A DNA stretch of 29,992 nucleotides, taken from Bdellovibrio sp. GTDB taxonomy: Bacteria > Bdellovibrionota > Bdellovibrionia > Bdellovibrionales > Bdellovibrionaceae. Location of the stretch: NCBI GenBank assembly GCA_019104905.1, contig JAHRXB010000292.1:1-29992 (forward strand). Direction: 5' to 3'. Positions 23,935 through 29,992 of this stretch are shown here, in pieces. Under the pieces are notes generated by a model that saw only the letters and a program-made list of their open reading frames with translations, had not been told where the DNA came from and did no database searches. Position 1 is the first letter of the stretch. Every line of letters begins with the position of its first letter. A program made the position numbers and the translations under genes.

Positions 23935-25077
23935 CGCTAAAACTTCGTAGTGCGAGGTCTGTGGAAACTGATCGACGATGTAGACCTCCTCTAAATCATA
24001 ACCACATTCTTTAAGTCGGACCACGTCCTTCGCCATGGATTCAGGAAAACAAGACATGTAAATGAAGAAGGGCGGCCTTTTGTTGGCAGAAAGCTCTTCA
24101 AGCGGATTTAGGAAATTCATAAGACCAGAACGGGGAGGATTCACCAAGACCCCATCGAATTGAGAAAAATCCTGAGTCAGCTTTTTTTGGAAATCACCGC
24201 GATGGATTTCAATCTTTTTGCGCAACACTTGTAAATCCTCAGGCAGATTTTCAAGTGTCTTCTGGAGACCCTCTAAAGACAAGGCATCAATTTCACATGC
24301 TGTCAGAGACTCTGCCGCAGCTAAAGCGGGCAACGTAAGGTTGCCGATACCAGATCCAAACTCAATCAAGCGTGATCGAGGAAAAGATTGAATCCAGCCA
24401 TTAATAACATCACAGATAATCTTATTGGCGCGAAGACTGGGCTGAGTGAAGCTCGCCACTTGGCAAAACAAATCAACGGGACGCTCGTCCATCCAGGTTT
24501 GAAACCAAACATGCATTTCAGGATCACGAAGTTTAAATTCACTTCCGGTCCAAACGGGGACCTTGCGGCGTTGGCCGACTTCCACAAAGGCCTCTTTTTG
24601 GAGTTCGTGTAAAATCGTCTTTTCATCAAGCAAAGTTCTAATGTCGATATTCGCAAAATCAAGCCAGACCCCCTTTTGTCCTTGGGGCCCGATGCGTAAG
24701 CGGATGGAACCTTTTTGAAAGGGCCATTGTATCTTTCGAAACTCTGAAAGCCAGGATTGTAAGGCTGGGGAAAGCTGGGGGCATTCCGGAATATCCAAAA
24801 TCTCACGTCGGTCTTTGCGGTAAAGCCCTAGGCGCCCCTCTTCAAGGCTGAAATCCAAGCGGTCCCGAAGGAACGCAGGACCGGCAGATAGGACCTGGAT
24901 GGACCCTGAATAGGGTAAACCAGATTCTGTAAATAATTGGAGTAATTGATCTTTTTTAAAGTCACACTGGGCCCCATAAGTGAGATCCAGATGTTGGCAG
25001 CCAGAGCACAGGTCTTGAAGGGGGCAAAGCACCCGCTCATCCCTGTTAAAACTTCCTTTTTTCAATAATTTGGCCAT
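23917..25077 (-). CDS. Class I SAM-dependent RNA (uracil-5) methyltransferase, TrmA/RlmC/RlmD family
   Basis: 386 residues. Four cysteines for a 4Fe-4S cluster are visible: Cys18, Cys24, Cys27 (C-x5-C-x2-C) and Cys99 (IPECP). The SAM-binding fold begins LIEFGSGIGNLTLPAL and includes FDGVLVNPPRSG. The catalytic Cys343 (YMSCFPES) and the general base Glu378 (SHYEVLALL) match the family. The enzyme makes 5-methyluridine in 23S rRNA or tRNA. Two deviations are notable: there is no N-terminal TRAM domain, and the residue after the catalytic Cys is Phe, where SCNP is usual. Which uridine is modified cannot be decided, so no gene symbol is given. The gene is divergent from the small secreted protein (66 bases apart) and overlaps the RDD gene convergently. 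Confidence 0.88.
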   Translation of the reverse strand: MAKLLKKGSFNRDERVLCPLQDLCSGCQHLDLTYGAQCDFKKDQLLQLFTESGLPYSGSIQVLSAGPAFLRDRLDFSLEEGRLGLYRKDRREILDIPECPQLSPALQSWLSEFRKIQWPFQKGSIRLRIGPQGQKGVWLDFANIDIRTLLDEKTILHELQKEAFVEVGQRRKVPVWTGSEFKLRDPEMHVWFQTWMDERPVDLFCQVASFTQPSLRANKIICDVINGWIQSFPRSRLIEFGSGIGNLTLPALAAAESLTACEIDALSLEGLQKTLENLPEDLQVLRKKIEIHRGDFQKKLTQDFSQFDGVLVNPPRSGLMNFLNPLEELSANKRPPFFIYMSCFPESMAKDVVRLKECGYDLEEVYIVDQFPQTSHYEVLALLQRK

Positions 25078-25084
25078 TGAATAC

Positions 25085-25111
25085 TTGCCCCTGGTCTGCT
25101 GCTGTTATATT
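25085..25111 (+). promoter_or_regulatory. Promoter of the small secreted protein gene
   Basis: TTGCCC (25085-25090) and, 15 bases on, TATATT (25106-25111) preceded by TG at 25103-25104, an extended -10. The predicted start is near 25118, giving a leader of about 26 bases that contains GGAG at 25131-25134. Confidence 0.5.
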
Positions 25112-25143
25112 CCTTGGGCTCATTTTACCAGGAGTTTGGGGGG

Positions 25144-25581
25144 ATGATGAGAGTTTTATTGCTGTCTATCGCGATGATTTTTTCGGGGGCGTCTTCAGGA
25201 TTTGCCGCTAGCAACCCTTGGATGAGAACTTGCCGTATTGATCTAGGTCAGTTCTGGGTTTTAAAAGCGGGCAGCGAAGAACTTGCCATGTGTTTCTTTG
25301 GAGACGCCGGAGTTGGAGCTGAGGCCTTCTTTCTTTTTAAAACAAACTCTGGAGTGACTGAAGCTATCGAAGCTTATAAGAGCAGAAACTCGTCTTCCGC
25401 TCGCGGGGGAGTTTGCGGTGCTTTCGGTGCGGAGTTGGTTGAAGGAAAAGACACCAACGGACAAACTTTCAATGTCTGCCGTTTTATGGATCAGTCTTTG
25501 ATTGAAGAAACCACTTTGTGGTTGGGACCTGGTTCTGCCGGACATGGCGGCTTGGACCGCGCCCTGTCATCGACTTACTAA
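25144..25581 (+). CDS. Small secreted cysteine-containing protein, function unknown
   Basis: 145 residues from ATG 25144 (a second ATG follows at once); GGAG lies ten bases upstream. The signal peptide has core VLLLSIAMIFSGASS and ends in FAA. The mature protein has four cysteines (in RTCRI, AMCFF, GVCGA and NVCRF), enough for two disulfides. The segment GGVCGAFGAELVEGK then QTFNVCRFMDQSLIEETTL has a loose likeness to DUF333-type secreted domains (Cys, about 20 residues, VC-F-D-S-IEE), but the match is too weak to name a family. The gene is transcribed divergently from the RNA methyltransferase. Its stop overlaps the stop of the convergent 2H phosphoesterase gene by four bases. Confidence 0.65.
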   Translation: MMRVLLLSIAMIFSGASSGFAASNPWMRTCRIDLGQFWVLKAGSEELAMCFFGDAGVGAEAFFLFKTNSGVTEAIEAYKSRNSSSARGGVCGAFGAELVEGKDTNGQTFNVCRFMDQSLIEETTLWLGPGSAGHGGLDRALSSTY

Positions 25582-26222
25582 TTTTTTTCGTTTTCTTCAG
25601 GACGCAAGGAATAGATACAAGAACTTGCGTCCTTGATCACCCCGTCTTCCAAGTGAAGATCTCTTTTGGTGAAGCCCAAGGTCACATGAGGATGATAAGT
25701 TTCGGGGCTGAAGTCTTCCGCGTTTCCGCCTTTTGAAGTGTAGAGCAGATGCACTGCTTTACGAATCTGGAAAAGTCGATCTGATTCAACAACAACGTAA
25801 TATGTGGACTCGTCCTTCCCGTGATCCTTCGCGGTCCCTTTTCCTACGCAAAGAAGCTTATAGGGAGCTTTATTTAAATCCATACTTTCTGCCAACGCAG
25901 AGATCTCTTTCATAGAGATCTTCTTCTGCATCTTTTTGTATTCCGGAGGAGTGATGACAGTGATATGCGCCTCTCCGCGATTTTGCAAAGAGGTGTGTTG
26001 TGATTTTTCCACATCATGGCGGATCTTTTCAAAGGCCGCGTAAGGCAGATCCAAAGAGAGATATGATTTATTCTCTTTTTTATGGTCAACCGAGGCGATG
26101 GATCGATTGGCTGTTTTTAGATCTTGAGGGGAGTAGCGCAGTTGAGAGAGGGCGTAGGGAGAAGGACTTGCACAGGCTGTCATTGAAAGGGAAATGATAA
26201 TCCAGTGAAACGTGCGCATCAT
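25578..26222 (-). CDS. Lipoprotein with a 2H phosphoesterase (LigT/CPDase-like) domain
   Basis: 214 residues from the ATG at 26222; an in-frame ATG at 26237 would add five residues. The signal peptide (core WIIISLSM) ends in the lipobox MTAC with lipidated Cys17. The rest, about 50-200, carries two His-x-Thr motifs: H86-I-T88-V (EAHITVITPPEY) and H179-V-T181-L (YHPHVTLGFT), about 93 residues apart. This is the signature of the 2H phosphoesterase superfamily, which includes 2'-5' RNA ligase/LigT, cyclic phosphodiesterases and 2',5'-phosphodiesterases acting on RNA ends or cyclic phosphates. Most known members are cytoplasmic; this one is exported and lipid-anchored. The substrate is unknown. 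It is divergent from the M28 peptidase lipoprotein gene, and the two share a 63-base promoter region. Confidence 0.75.
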   Translation of the reverse strand: MMRTFHWIIISLSMTACASPSPYALSQLRYSPQDLKTANRSIASVDHKKENKSYLSLDLPYAAFEKIRHDVEKSQHTSLQNRGEAHITVITPPEYKKMQKKISMKEISALAESMDLNKAPYKLLCVGKGTAKDHGKDESTYYVVVESDRLFQIRKAVHLLYTSKGGNAEDFSPETYHPHVTLGFTKRDLHLEDGVIKDASSCIYSLRPEENEKN

Positions 26223-26232
26223 AAGTTCTCTT

Positions 26233-26276
26233 TTCATAGGCGTTGAGTTGACTTCAGCAAGACCTCCTTTTAGCCT
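26233..26276. promoter_or_regulatory. Back-to-back promoters of the two divergent lipoprotein genes
   Basis: Plus strand: TTGACT (26248-26253), 17-base spacer, TAGCCT (26271-26276); predicted start near 26283, ATG at 26286. Minus strand: TTGCTG (complement of 26255-26260), 16-base spacer, TATGAA (complement of 26233-26238); predicted start near 26226, ATG at 26222. The two -35 boxes are one base apart. Neither gene has a convincing Shine-Dalgarno, so both mRNAs would be nearly leaderless. The plus-strand region even carries CCTCC (26263-26267), the opposite of an SD. Confidence 0.45.
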
Positions 26277-26285
26277 ACACACACT

Positions 26286-29201
26286 ATGAAAAAAGTGAAA
26301 GTTCTTCTTACAAGTGCCTGCATTTTCTCTGTAATTTCCTGCCAATTTAAGGAAGCCAAACCAGTAAAATCTCCCTCTGAGACTGGCTCTTCCCAAGGGT
26401 CTTTTTTGAATGAACCCAACGCTTTGGTGGGTGAAGCTCGTCAGATGACCTTCGTAGGTCCTAAGTCGGGAGAGGGGTATTTCAGTCCCGATGGAAAAAA
26501 GATGATTTTCCAAAGTGAACGGGAACCGGGAAATCCTTTTTACCAAATGTATGTCATGGATCTTCTCACCGGGAATACCACCCGCGTTTCTCCGGGGCAT
26601 GGCAAGACGACCTGTGGATGGATTCATCCGTCGATGACGAAGGTATTATACTCTTCAACTCATTTGGATCCCGAGACCCAAAAGAAAACTCAGGACGAAT
26701 ATGAAAATCGTAAGAAGGCAGTGAAGGCTCGTTACGCTTGGAGCTTTGATGATAACTACGACATCTTCACGTCGGATCTGCAAGGTAAGAACATTCAGCG
26801 TTTAACCAAGGAAAAGGGATATGATGCGGAGGGGTCTTACTCTCCCGATGGTCAGTGGATCGCCTTTGCCTCCAATCGTGCTGGTTATACGGAAACTCTG
26901 ACGGGGGAAGATAAAAAGCTTTTTGATCAGGACTCGTCCTATATGATGGATATTTACATCATGAAGGCGGACGGAACCCAGGTGAAACGCCTTACAAACA
27001 GTAAGGGATATGATGGGGGACCGTTCTTCAGTGCGGATGGCAAGAAGATCACATGGCGTCGTTTTTCTCCGAATGGTTCAACGGCTGAGATCTTTACCAT
27101 GAATGTCGATGGCAGTGATCAGAAACAAATCACTCACTTGAAGTCGATGTCTTGGGCTCCCTTCTTTCATCCTTCTGGTGATTACGTTATTTTTGGGTCC
27201 AGCGTTCTGGGTTATTCCAATTTCGAACTCTTTATTGTGGATGCAGCGGGAACTAAAGCCCCTGTGCGCGTGACTTTTGATGACGGCTTTGATGGACTTC
27301 CGGTCTTCACTCCCGATGGGAATGGACTTTCCTGGACTCATAGAAATGAAAAGGGCGAATCGCAAATTCTAATTGCGAAGTGGGATGATGCTTTAGCGAG
27401 AAAGCTTTTGGGTCTTCCGGTTCAGGATCCCGCCCTAGGCTCTTTAAGTCCCGATGTGCGAGTGGAAGATGTTAAGAAATGGGTTTACTATCTTTCGTCT
27501 CCAGAGATGCAGGGGCGTGGAACTGGTACTGGCGAAGAAAAGGTTTATACGGAAAAGCTCGCGCAACTCTTGAAGTCTTGGGGGCTTGAAGGAGCTGGAC
27601 CTAAGGGTTCCTTCTTTCAGACCTTCGAATTCACTTCAGGTGTGAATTTGGGAGCTCAGAATTCACTTGAAGTTGTTGGTTCTTACGCTAAGAAATTCGA
27701 ACTTTCTAAAGATTATGAGCCTGTGTCATTCTCAAAAACTGGAGAGTTTAGAGAAGCACCGATTGTTTTTGCCGGTTATGGAATCAAGGCGCCTGCCAGC
27801 GATAAAGAGGTGGAATACAATTCCTATAAAGGTCTGGATGTAAAAGGGAAGTGGGTTATGGTTCTTACGGACCTTCCTGCGGATATTTCCCCAGCACGCC
27901 GTCATTATTTGAATCTTTACTCTCGCCTGCAACATAAGGTGACCGTTGCGAAAAATGAAGGTGCGGTAGGTATTCTTGTTATCAACGGGCCTCTAAGTGG
28001 TGTGCCTGATAAGTTCGGTAAGGTGAAGTTCGAGGGATCTTTGTCTGAAAGCACTTTGGGTGTTTTGAGGCTTTCGACTTCGGCTGCGACAGATCTTTTA
28101 AAATATGCAGGACATGATTTAAGTTCTTTGCAGAAGACCTTGGATAAAGGCGGCTCTATCGAAGCTGTAAGTATTCCTTCAGCATATGTGAAGGCGAAGA
28201 TTGATTTGCAGTTCCAGAAGTCTCAAGGCACCAACGTGATTGCGAAACTTCCCATCAAAGGGGCGAAGTCCGCAGTGTTGATTGGGGCTCACGGGGATCA
28301 TCTGGGCTTTGGTCAGTTTGGCAACAGTTTGGCGCGTGGTGCAGAGGTAGGACGCCCTCATTATGGTGCTGACGATAATGCTTCGGGCGTTTCGGGCGTT
28401 ATGGAACTTGCGCATTACTATGCAAATCTCAAGAAGACATCACCGCATAAGATTCAAAAGAATTTGTACTTCGCTGTGTGGTCTGGGGAAGAGCTTGGCA
28501 ATTTAGGCTCCTCTCATTTTGCCAAAGAAACTGTGAAACATAATTTGGAGGCCTACATCAACATGGATATGATCGGCCGCTTGAAGGATCGCCTTTTTGT
28601 GCAAGGTCTAGGTTCTGCTGACAACTGGACCCGTATTGCTGAAGAAGTGGGAATTCGCACAGCGACGCCCATGATCATTCAAGAAGACCCCTACTTGCCA
28701 ACGGACTCTTTGGCTCTTTACATGGCCGGCGTTCCGACAGCGAACTTCTTTACAGGATCTCATGGGGAGTATCATACACCTCGAGATGTGGCGGATTTAA
28801 TCAACTATGAGGGTGTGGTTAAGGTCCTTAATGCTGTTCAAGGGTTTACGGATTTATTGACGGACTCAAAAGTGCAGATGGTCAAATACGTGAAGGTAGC
28901 CAGCGCCCAAAGTAAGATGGAAGGTCGTACGTTCCGTGTTTATCTAGGCACCATCCCGGATTACTCTCAAGAAGGAGTCAAAGGCGTCCGTATTACTGGC
29001 GCGTCCAAGGACAGCCCTGGTGAGGTTGCGGGATTAAAGGATAAAGACATCATCACTGAGTTTGATGGAACAAAGATTGAAAACCTTTATGATTACGTTT
29101 ACACGCTTCAGTCGGTAAAACCGAATAAAGAGACGACGATGAAAGTCTTAAGGGATGGTAAGTCGCTGGAGTTGAAGATCACTCCTAAGCTGAAAGAGTA
29201 G
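26286..29201 (+). CDS. Lipoprotein peptidase: beta-propeller, PA, M28 zinc peptidase and PDZ domains
   Basis: 971 residues. The lipobox VISC ends the signal peptide with lipidated Cys19. Residues ~50-390 contain TolB/PD40-type propeller repeats (YFSPDGKKMIFQS, SYSPDGQWIAFAS, FFSADGKKITWR, VFTPDGNGLSW). A PA-like domain follows at ~480-650. The M28 aminopeptidase domain (~650-860) has every expected zinc ligand and helper: His669 and Asp671 in HGDH, Asp696 in ADDNASG, Glu735/Glu736 in GEELG, Asp761 in NMDMIGR, and His830 in YHTPRD. A PDZ domain (~885-971: GVRITGASKDSPGEVAGLKDKDII) closes the protein. M28 enzymes remove N-terminal residues from peptides; the propeller and PDZ domains probably select or hold substrates. 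Located at the outer membrane or periplasm, it could digest peptides outside the cytoplasm. A strong terminator follows. Confidence 0.92.
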   Translation: MKKVKVLLTSACIFSVISCQFKEAKPVKSPSETGSSQGSFLNEPNALVGEARQMTFVGPKSGEGYFSPDGKKMIFQSEREPGNPFYQMYVMDLLTGNTTRVSPGHGKTTCGWIHPSMTKVLYSSTHLDPETQKKTQDEYENRKKAVKARYAWSFDDNYDIFTSDLQGKNIQRLTKEKGYDAEGSYSPDGQWIAFASNRAGYTETLTGEDKKLFDQDSSYMMDIYIMKADGTQVKRLTNSKGYDGGPFFSADGKKITWRRFSPNGSTAEIFTMNVDGSDQKQITHLKSMSWAPFFHPSGDYVIFGSSVLGYSNFELFIVDAAGTKAPVRVTFDDGFDGLPVFTPDGNGLSWTHRNEKGESQILIAKWDDALARKLLGLPVQDPALGSLSPDVRVEDVKKWVYYLSSPEMQGRGTGTGEEKVYTEKLAQLLKSWGLEGAGPKGSFFQTFEFTSGVNLGAQNSLEVVGSYAKKFELSKDYEPVSFSKTGEFREAPIVFAGYGIKAPASDKEVEYNSYKGLDVKGKWVMVLTDLPADISPARRHYLNLYSRLQHKVTVAKNEGAVGILVINGPLSGVPDKFGKVKFEGSLSESTLGVLRLSTSAATDLLKYAGHDLSSLQKTLDKGGSIEAVSIPSAYVKAKIDLQFQKSQGTNVIAKLPIKGAKSAVLIGAHGDHLGFGQFGNSLARGAEVGRPHYGADDNASGVSGVMELAHYYANLKKTSPHKIQKNLYFAVWSGEELGNLGSSHFAKETVKHNLEAYINMDMIGRLKDRLFVQGLGSADNWTRIAEEVGIRTATPMIIQEDPYLPTDSLALYMAGVPTANFFTGSHGEYHTPRDVADLINYEGVVKVLNAVQGFTDLLTDSKVQMVKYVKVASAQSKMEGRTFRVYLGTIPDYSQEGVKGVRITGASKDSPGEVAGLKDKDIITEFDGTKIENLYDYVYTLQSVKPNKETTMKVLRDGKSLELKITPKLKE

Positions 29202-29236
29202 CGACAAAGGAACAGTTTAGTTTTCAGATATTTATG

Positions 29237-29273
29237 AACCCACAATTCGGCAAAATTGTGGGTTTTCTTTTTT
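29237..29273 (+). terminator. Strong Rho-independent terminator after the M28 peptidase gene
   Basis: AACCCACAATT (29237-29247) pairs perfectly with AATTGTGGGTT (29254-29264) across a 6-base loop, followed by TTCTTTTTT. It is the clearest terminator in the window. Confidence 0.92.
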
Positions 29274-29420
29274 CAAAGGGCTCCCAAAGCCGTTCTGGTA
29301 TTGCCAATGACGGCAAGAGGGGCGGAGCATCAAACAAAAATAACCAAATCTGGACTCGATCCTTTTTAACCATTTGTGGTTTTATAAGAGTCTCCTTGTA
29401 AGTAGTGAGGCTCTGACGAA

Positions 29421-29819
29421 ATGTCATCTTTTGTAGAAGAATTCAAAAAATATCAAAAACAAGAAGGCATACTGACGGGTGCTATGGTGTTGGTCTCGGT
29501 TCTGTCGCCGGTGTCTTTCACGTGGATGATGGAACATAAATTCCACTGGATGCTTTCAGTTTCCGTTGGGGTGATGATGCTTCTTGCCGCCTTTTGGATT
29601 CAGGTGATTCGCAATCGTGTCTCCGCAAAGCTTCTGGGAAAATATGAAACCCTGGATGTCGGTTCTATTCTTTCAAAAAAAATAACGCCCAAGCAGCCTC
29701 GTCGTTTTGTGATAACAAACAGAGGCTATAATCACTACTATCTGAAATGCCTCAACACGGGGGAGCAGGTGCTTGTGTCTAAGCACAGAGTTCGGGAAGA
29801 TTTCGATATTGCAAATTGA
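29421..29819 (+). CDS. Small membrane protein with two helices and a C-terminal cytoplasmic domain, function unknown
   Basis: 132 residues. A charged N-terminus (EEFKKYQKQEG) is followed by two membrane helices at about 17-36 and 43-63 that form a hairpin. A basic stretch (RNRVSAK) then leads to a ~65-residue domain ending in a beta-type motif, FVITNRGYNHYYLKCLNTGEQVLVSKHRVREDF, given here in outline. That last part resembles a small SH3-like barrel by its strand pattern, but I cannot assign a family. GAGG at 29407-29410 is ten bases from the ATG. The 219 bases before it hold the terminator, a TTGCC/GGCAA inverted repeat (29301-29316) and a TATAAG (29393-29398) that may be a -10 box. Function unknown. 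Confidence 0.65.
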   Translation: MSSFVEEFKKYQKQEGILTGAMVLVSVLSPVSFTWMMEHKFHWMLSVSVGVMMLLAAFWIQVIRNRVSAKLLGKYETLDVGSILSKKITPKQPRRFVITNRGYNHYYLKCLNTGEQVLVSKHRVREDFDIAN

Positions 29820-29840
29820 TTTTTTAAAGGCCTCAAGGGA

Positions 29841-29859
29841 CCCTCTGTTTTATAGAGGG
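29841..29859 (+). promoter_or_regulatory. Hairpin containing the Shine-Dalgarno of the last gene
   Basis: CCCTCT (29841-29846) pairs perfectly with AGAGGG (29854-29859) across a 7-base loop. The 3' arm is the Shine-Dalgarno for the ATG at 29867, so folding would hide the ribosome site. The loop region also contains TATAGA (29851-29856), which could instead be a -10 box. Confidence 0.45.
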
Positions 29860-29866
29860 GGAAGCC

Positions 29867-29992
29867 ATGAAGACTCTATTTGTGATATCGCTCCTTCTGT
29901 GCGTTTCAGTGTCATCTCAAGGTTCTTTTGAGAATGAAGTTGAAATAGAAAAAAGAAATTACTCTTGCGGCAGTGAAAGCTTAAGCGGGATC
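29867..29992 (+). CDS. Exported protein of unknown function, N-terminal part (partial, 3' end outside window)
   Basis: Forty-two codons are visible before the window ends. ATG 29867 is preceded by AGAGGGGG (29854-29861), a strong Shine-Dalgarno that lies in a hairpin. The product begins with a signal peptide, KTLFVISLLLCVSVSS, with probable cleavage near SSQG (residue 16-18), followed by an acidic stretch (ENEVEIEKR) and one cysteine. Too little remains to assign a family. It follows the two-helix membrane protein by 47 bases in the same direction. Confidence 0.65.
   Translation, partial: MKTLFVISLLLCVSVSSQGSFENEVEIEKRNYSCGSESLSGI

Noticed and set aside
26237..26270. Possible TTG-start eight-codon leader on the minus strand (SD AAAGGAGGT, TTG at 26260, ending in ATGA with ATG 26237)
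   Set aside because: The SD is only two bases from the TTG and the frame is very short; the 26222 start with a nearby -10 box is simpler.
29224..29427. Minus-strand open frame of 67 codons
   Set aside because: It runs through the strong terminator hairpin, lacks an SD and has a protein sequence without domain character; it is a chance frame in an intergenic region.
1..29992. CRISPR arrays, insertion sequences, phage or toxin-antitoxin genes
   Set aside because: I looked for direct repeats with regular spacing, transposase motifs and integrase next to the tRNA, and saw none.

Overview
The window reads as a contiguous piece of chromosome from a Gram-negative bacterium, most likely of the Bdellovibrionota (Bdellovibrio-like predatory bacteria). 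That placement is an inference from the mix of genes: standard housekeeping genes (guaB, guaA, dnaE, ttcA, a tRNA) between many exported proteins, lipoproteins with clear lipoboxes, peptidoglycan-active enzymes, a PilZ protein and a large lipoprotein peptidase. I see no insertion sequences, phage genes, integrases or CRISPR repeats, and base composition is fairly even.

Layout. 1-4191: the tail of a patatin-like phospholipase, a terminator, a gamma-carbonic-anhydrase-like protein, and the tightly coupled guaB-guaA pair for GMP synthesis. 4268-10963: an exported protein of unknown function, then dnaE (DNA polymerase III alpha) followed at 2 bases by an exported protein and an outer-membrane-type lipoprotein that together resemble a split FlgT. 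11051-12808: a secreted fusion of a type I (sugar-type) and a type II (amino-acid-type) periplasmic binding protein, probably translated from a leaderless mRNA. 12813-14740: a TetR regulator divergent from a FadI-like thiolase, with interlocked promoters and two palindromes between them. 14879-14954: tRNA-Val(GAC). 15027-18065 (minus strand): an exported coiled-coil protein, then mscS-type channel and ttcA overlapping by ATGA.

18177-23934 is a plus-strand envelope block: an NlpC/P60-like lipoprotein, an L,D-transpeptidase, a membrane-anchored PilZ protein, a large Cys/Pro-rich membrane-anchored protein and an RDD membrane protein. It meets a convergent RNA m5U methyltransferase gene (23917-25077). 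From 25144 there is a small secreted Cys-containing protein, a lipoprotein with a 2H phosphoesterase fold (minus strand), and divergently from it a 971-residue lipoprotein with beta-propeller, PA, M28 zinc peptidase and PDZ domains. A strong terminator, a two-helix membrane protein and the start of another exported protein close the window.

Three themes cut across the genes. Several exported-protein genes have a -10-like hexamer only about 7-10 bases before the start codon and no Shine-Dalgarno (SD) sequence, suggesting leaderless or near-leaderless mRNAs. Hairpins abut or contain the SD at guaB, dnaE and the last gene. Three convergent gene pairs overlap or nearly touch with no terminator between them. 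The most unusual single proteins are the dual binding-protein fusion and the exported 2H phosphoesterase.
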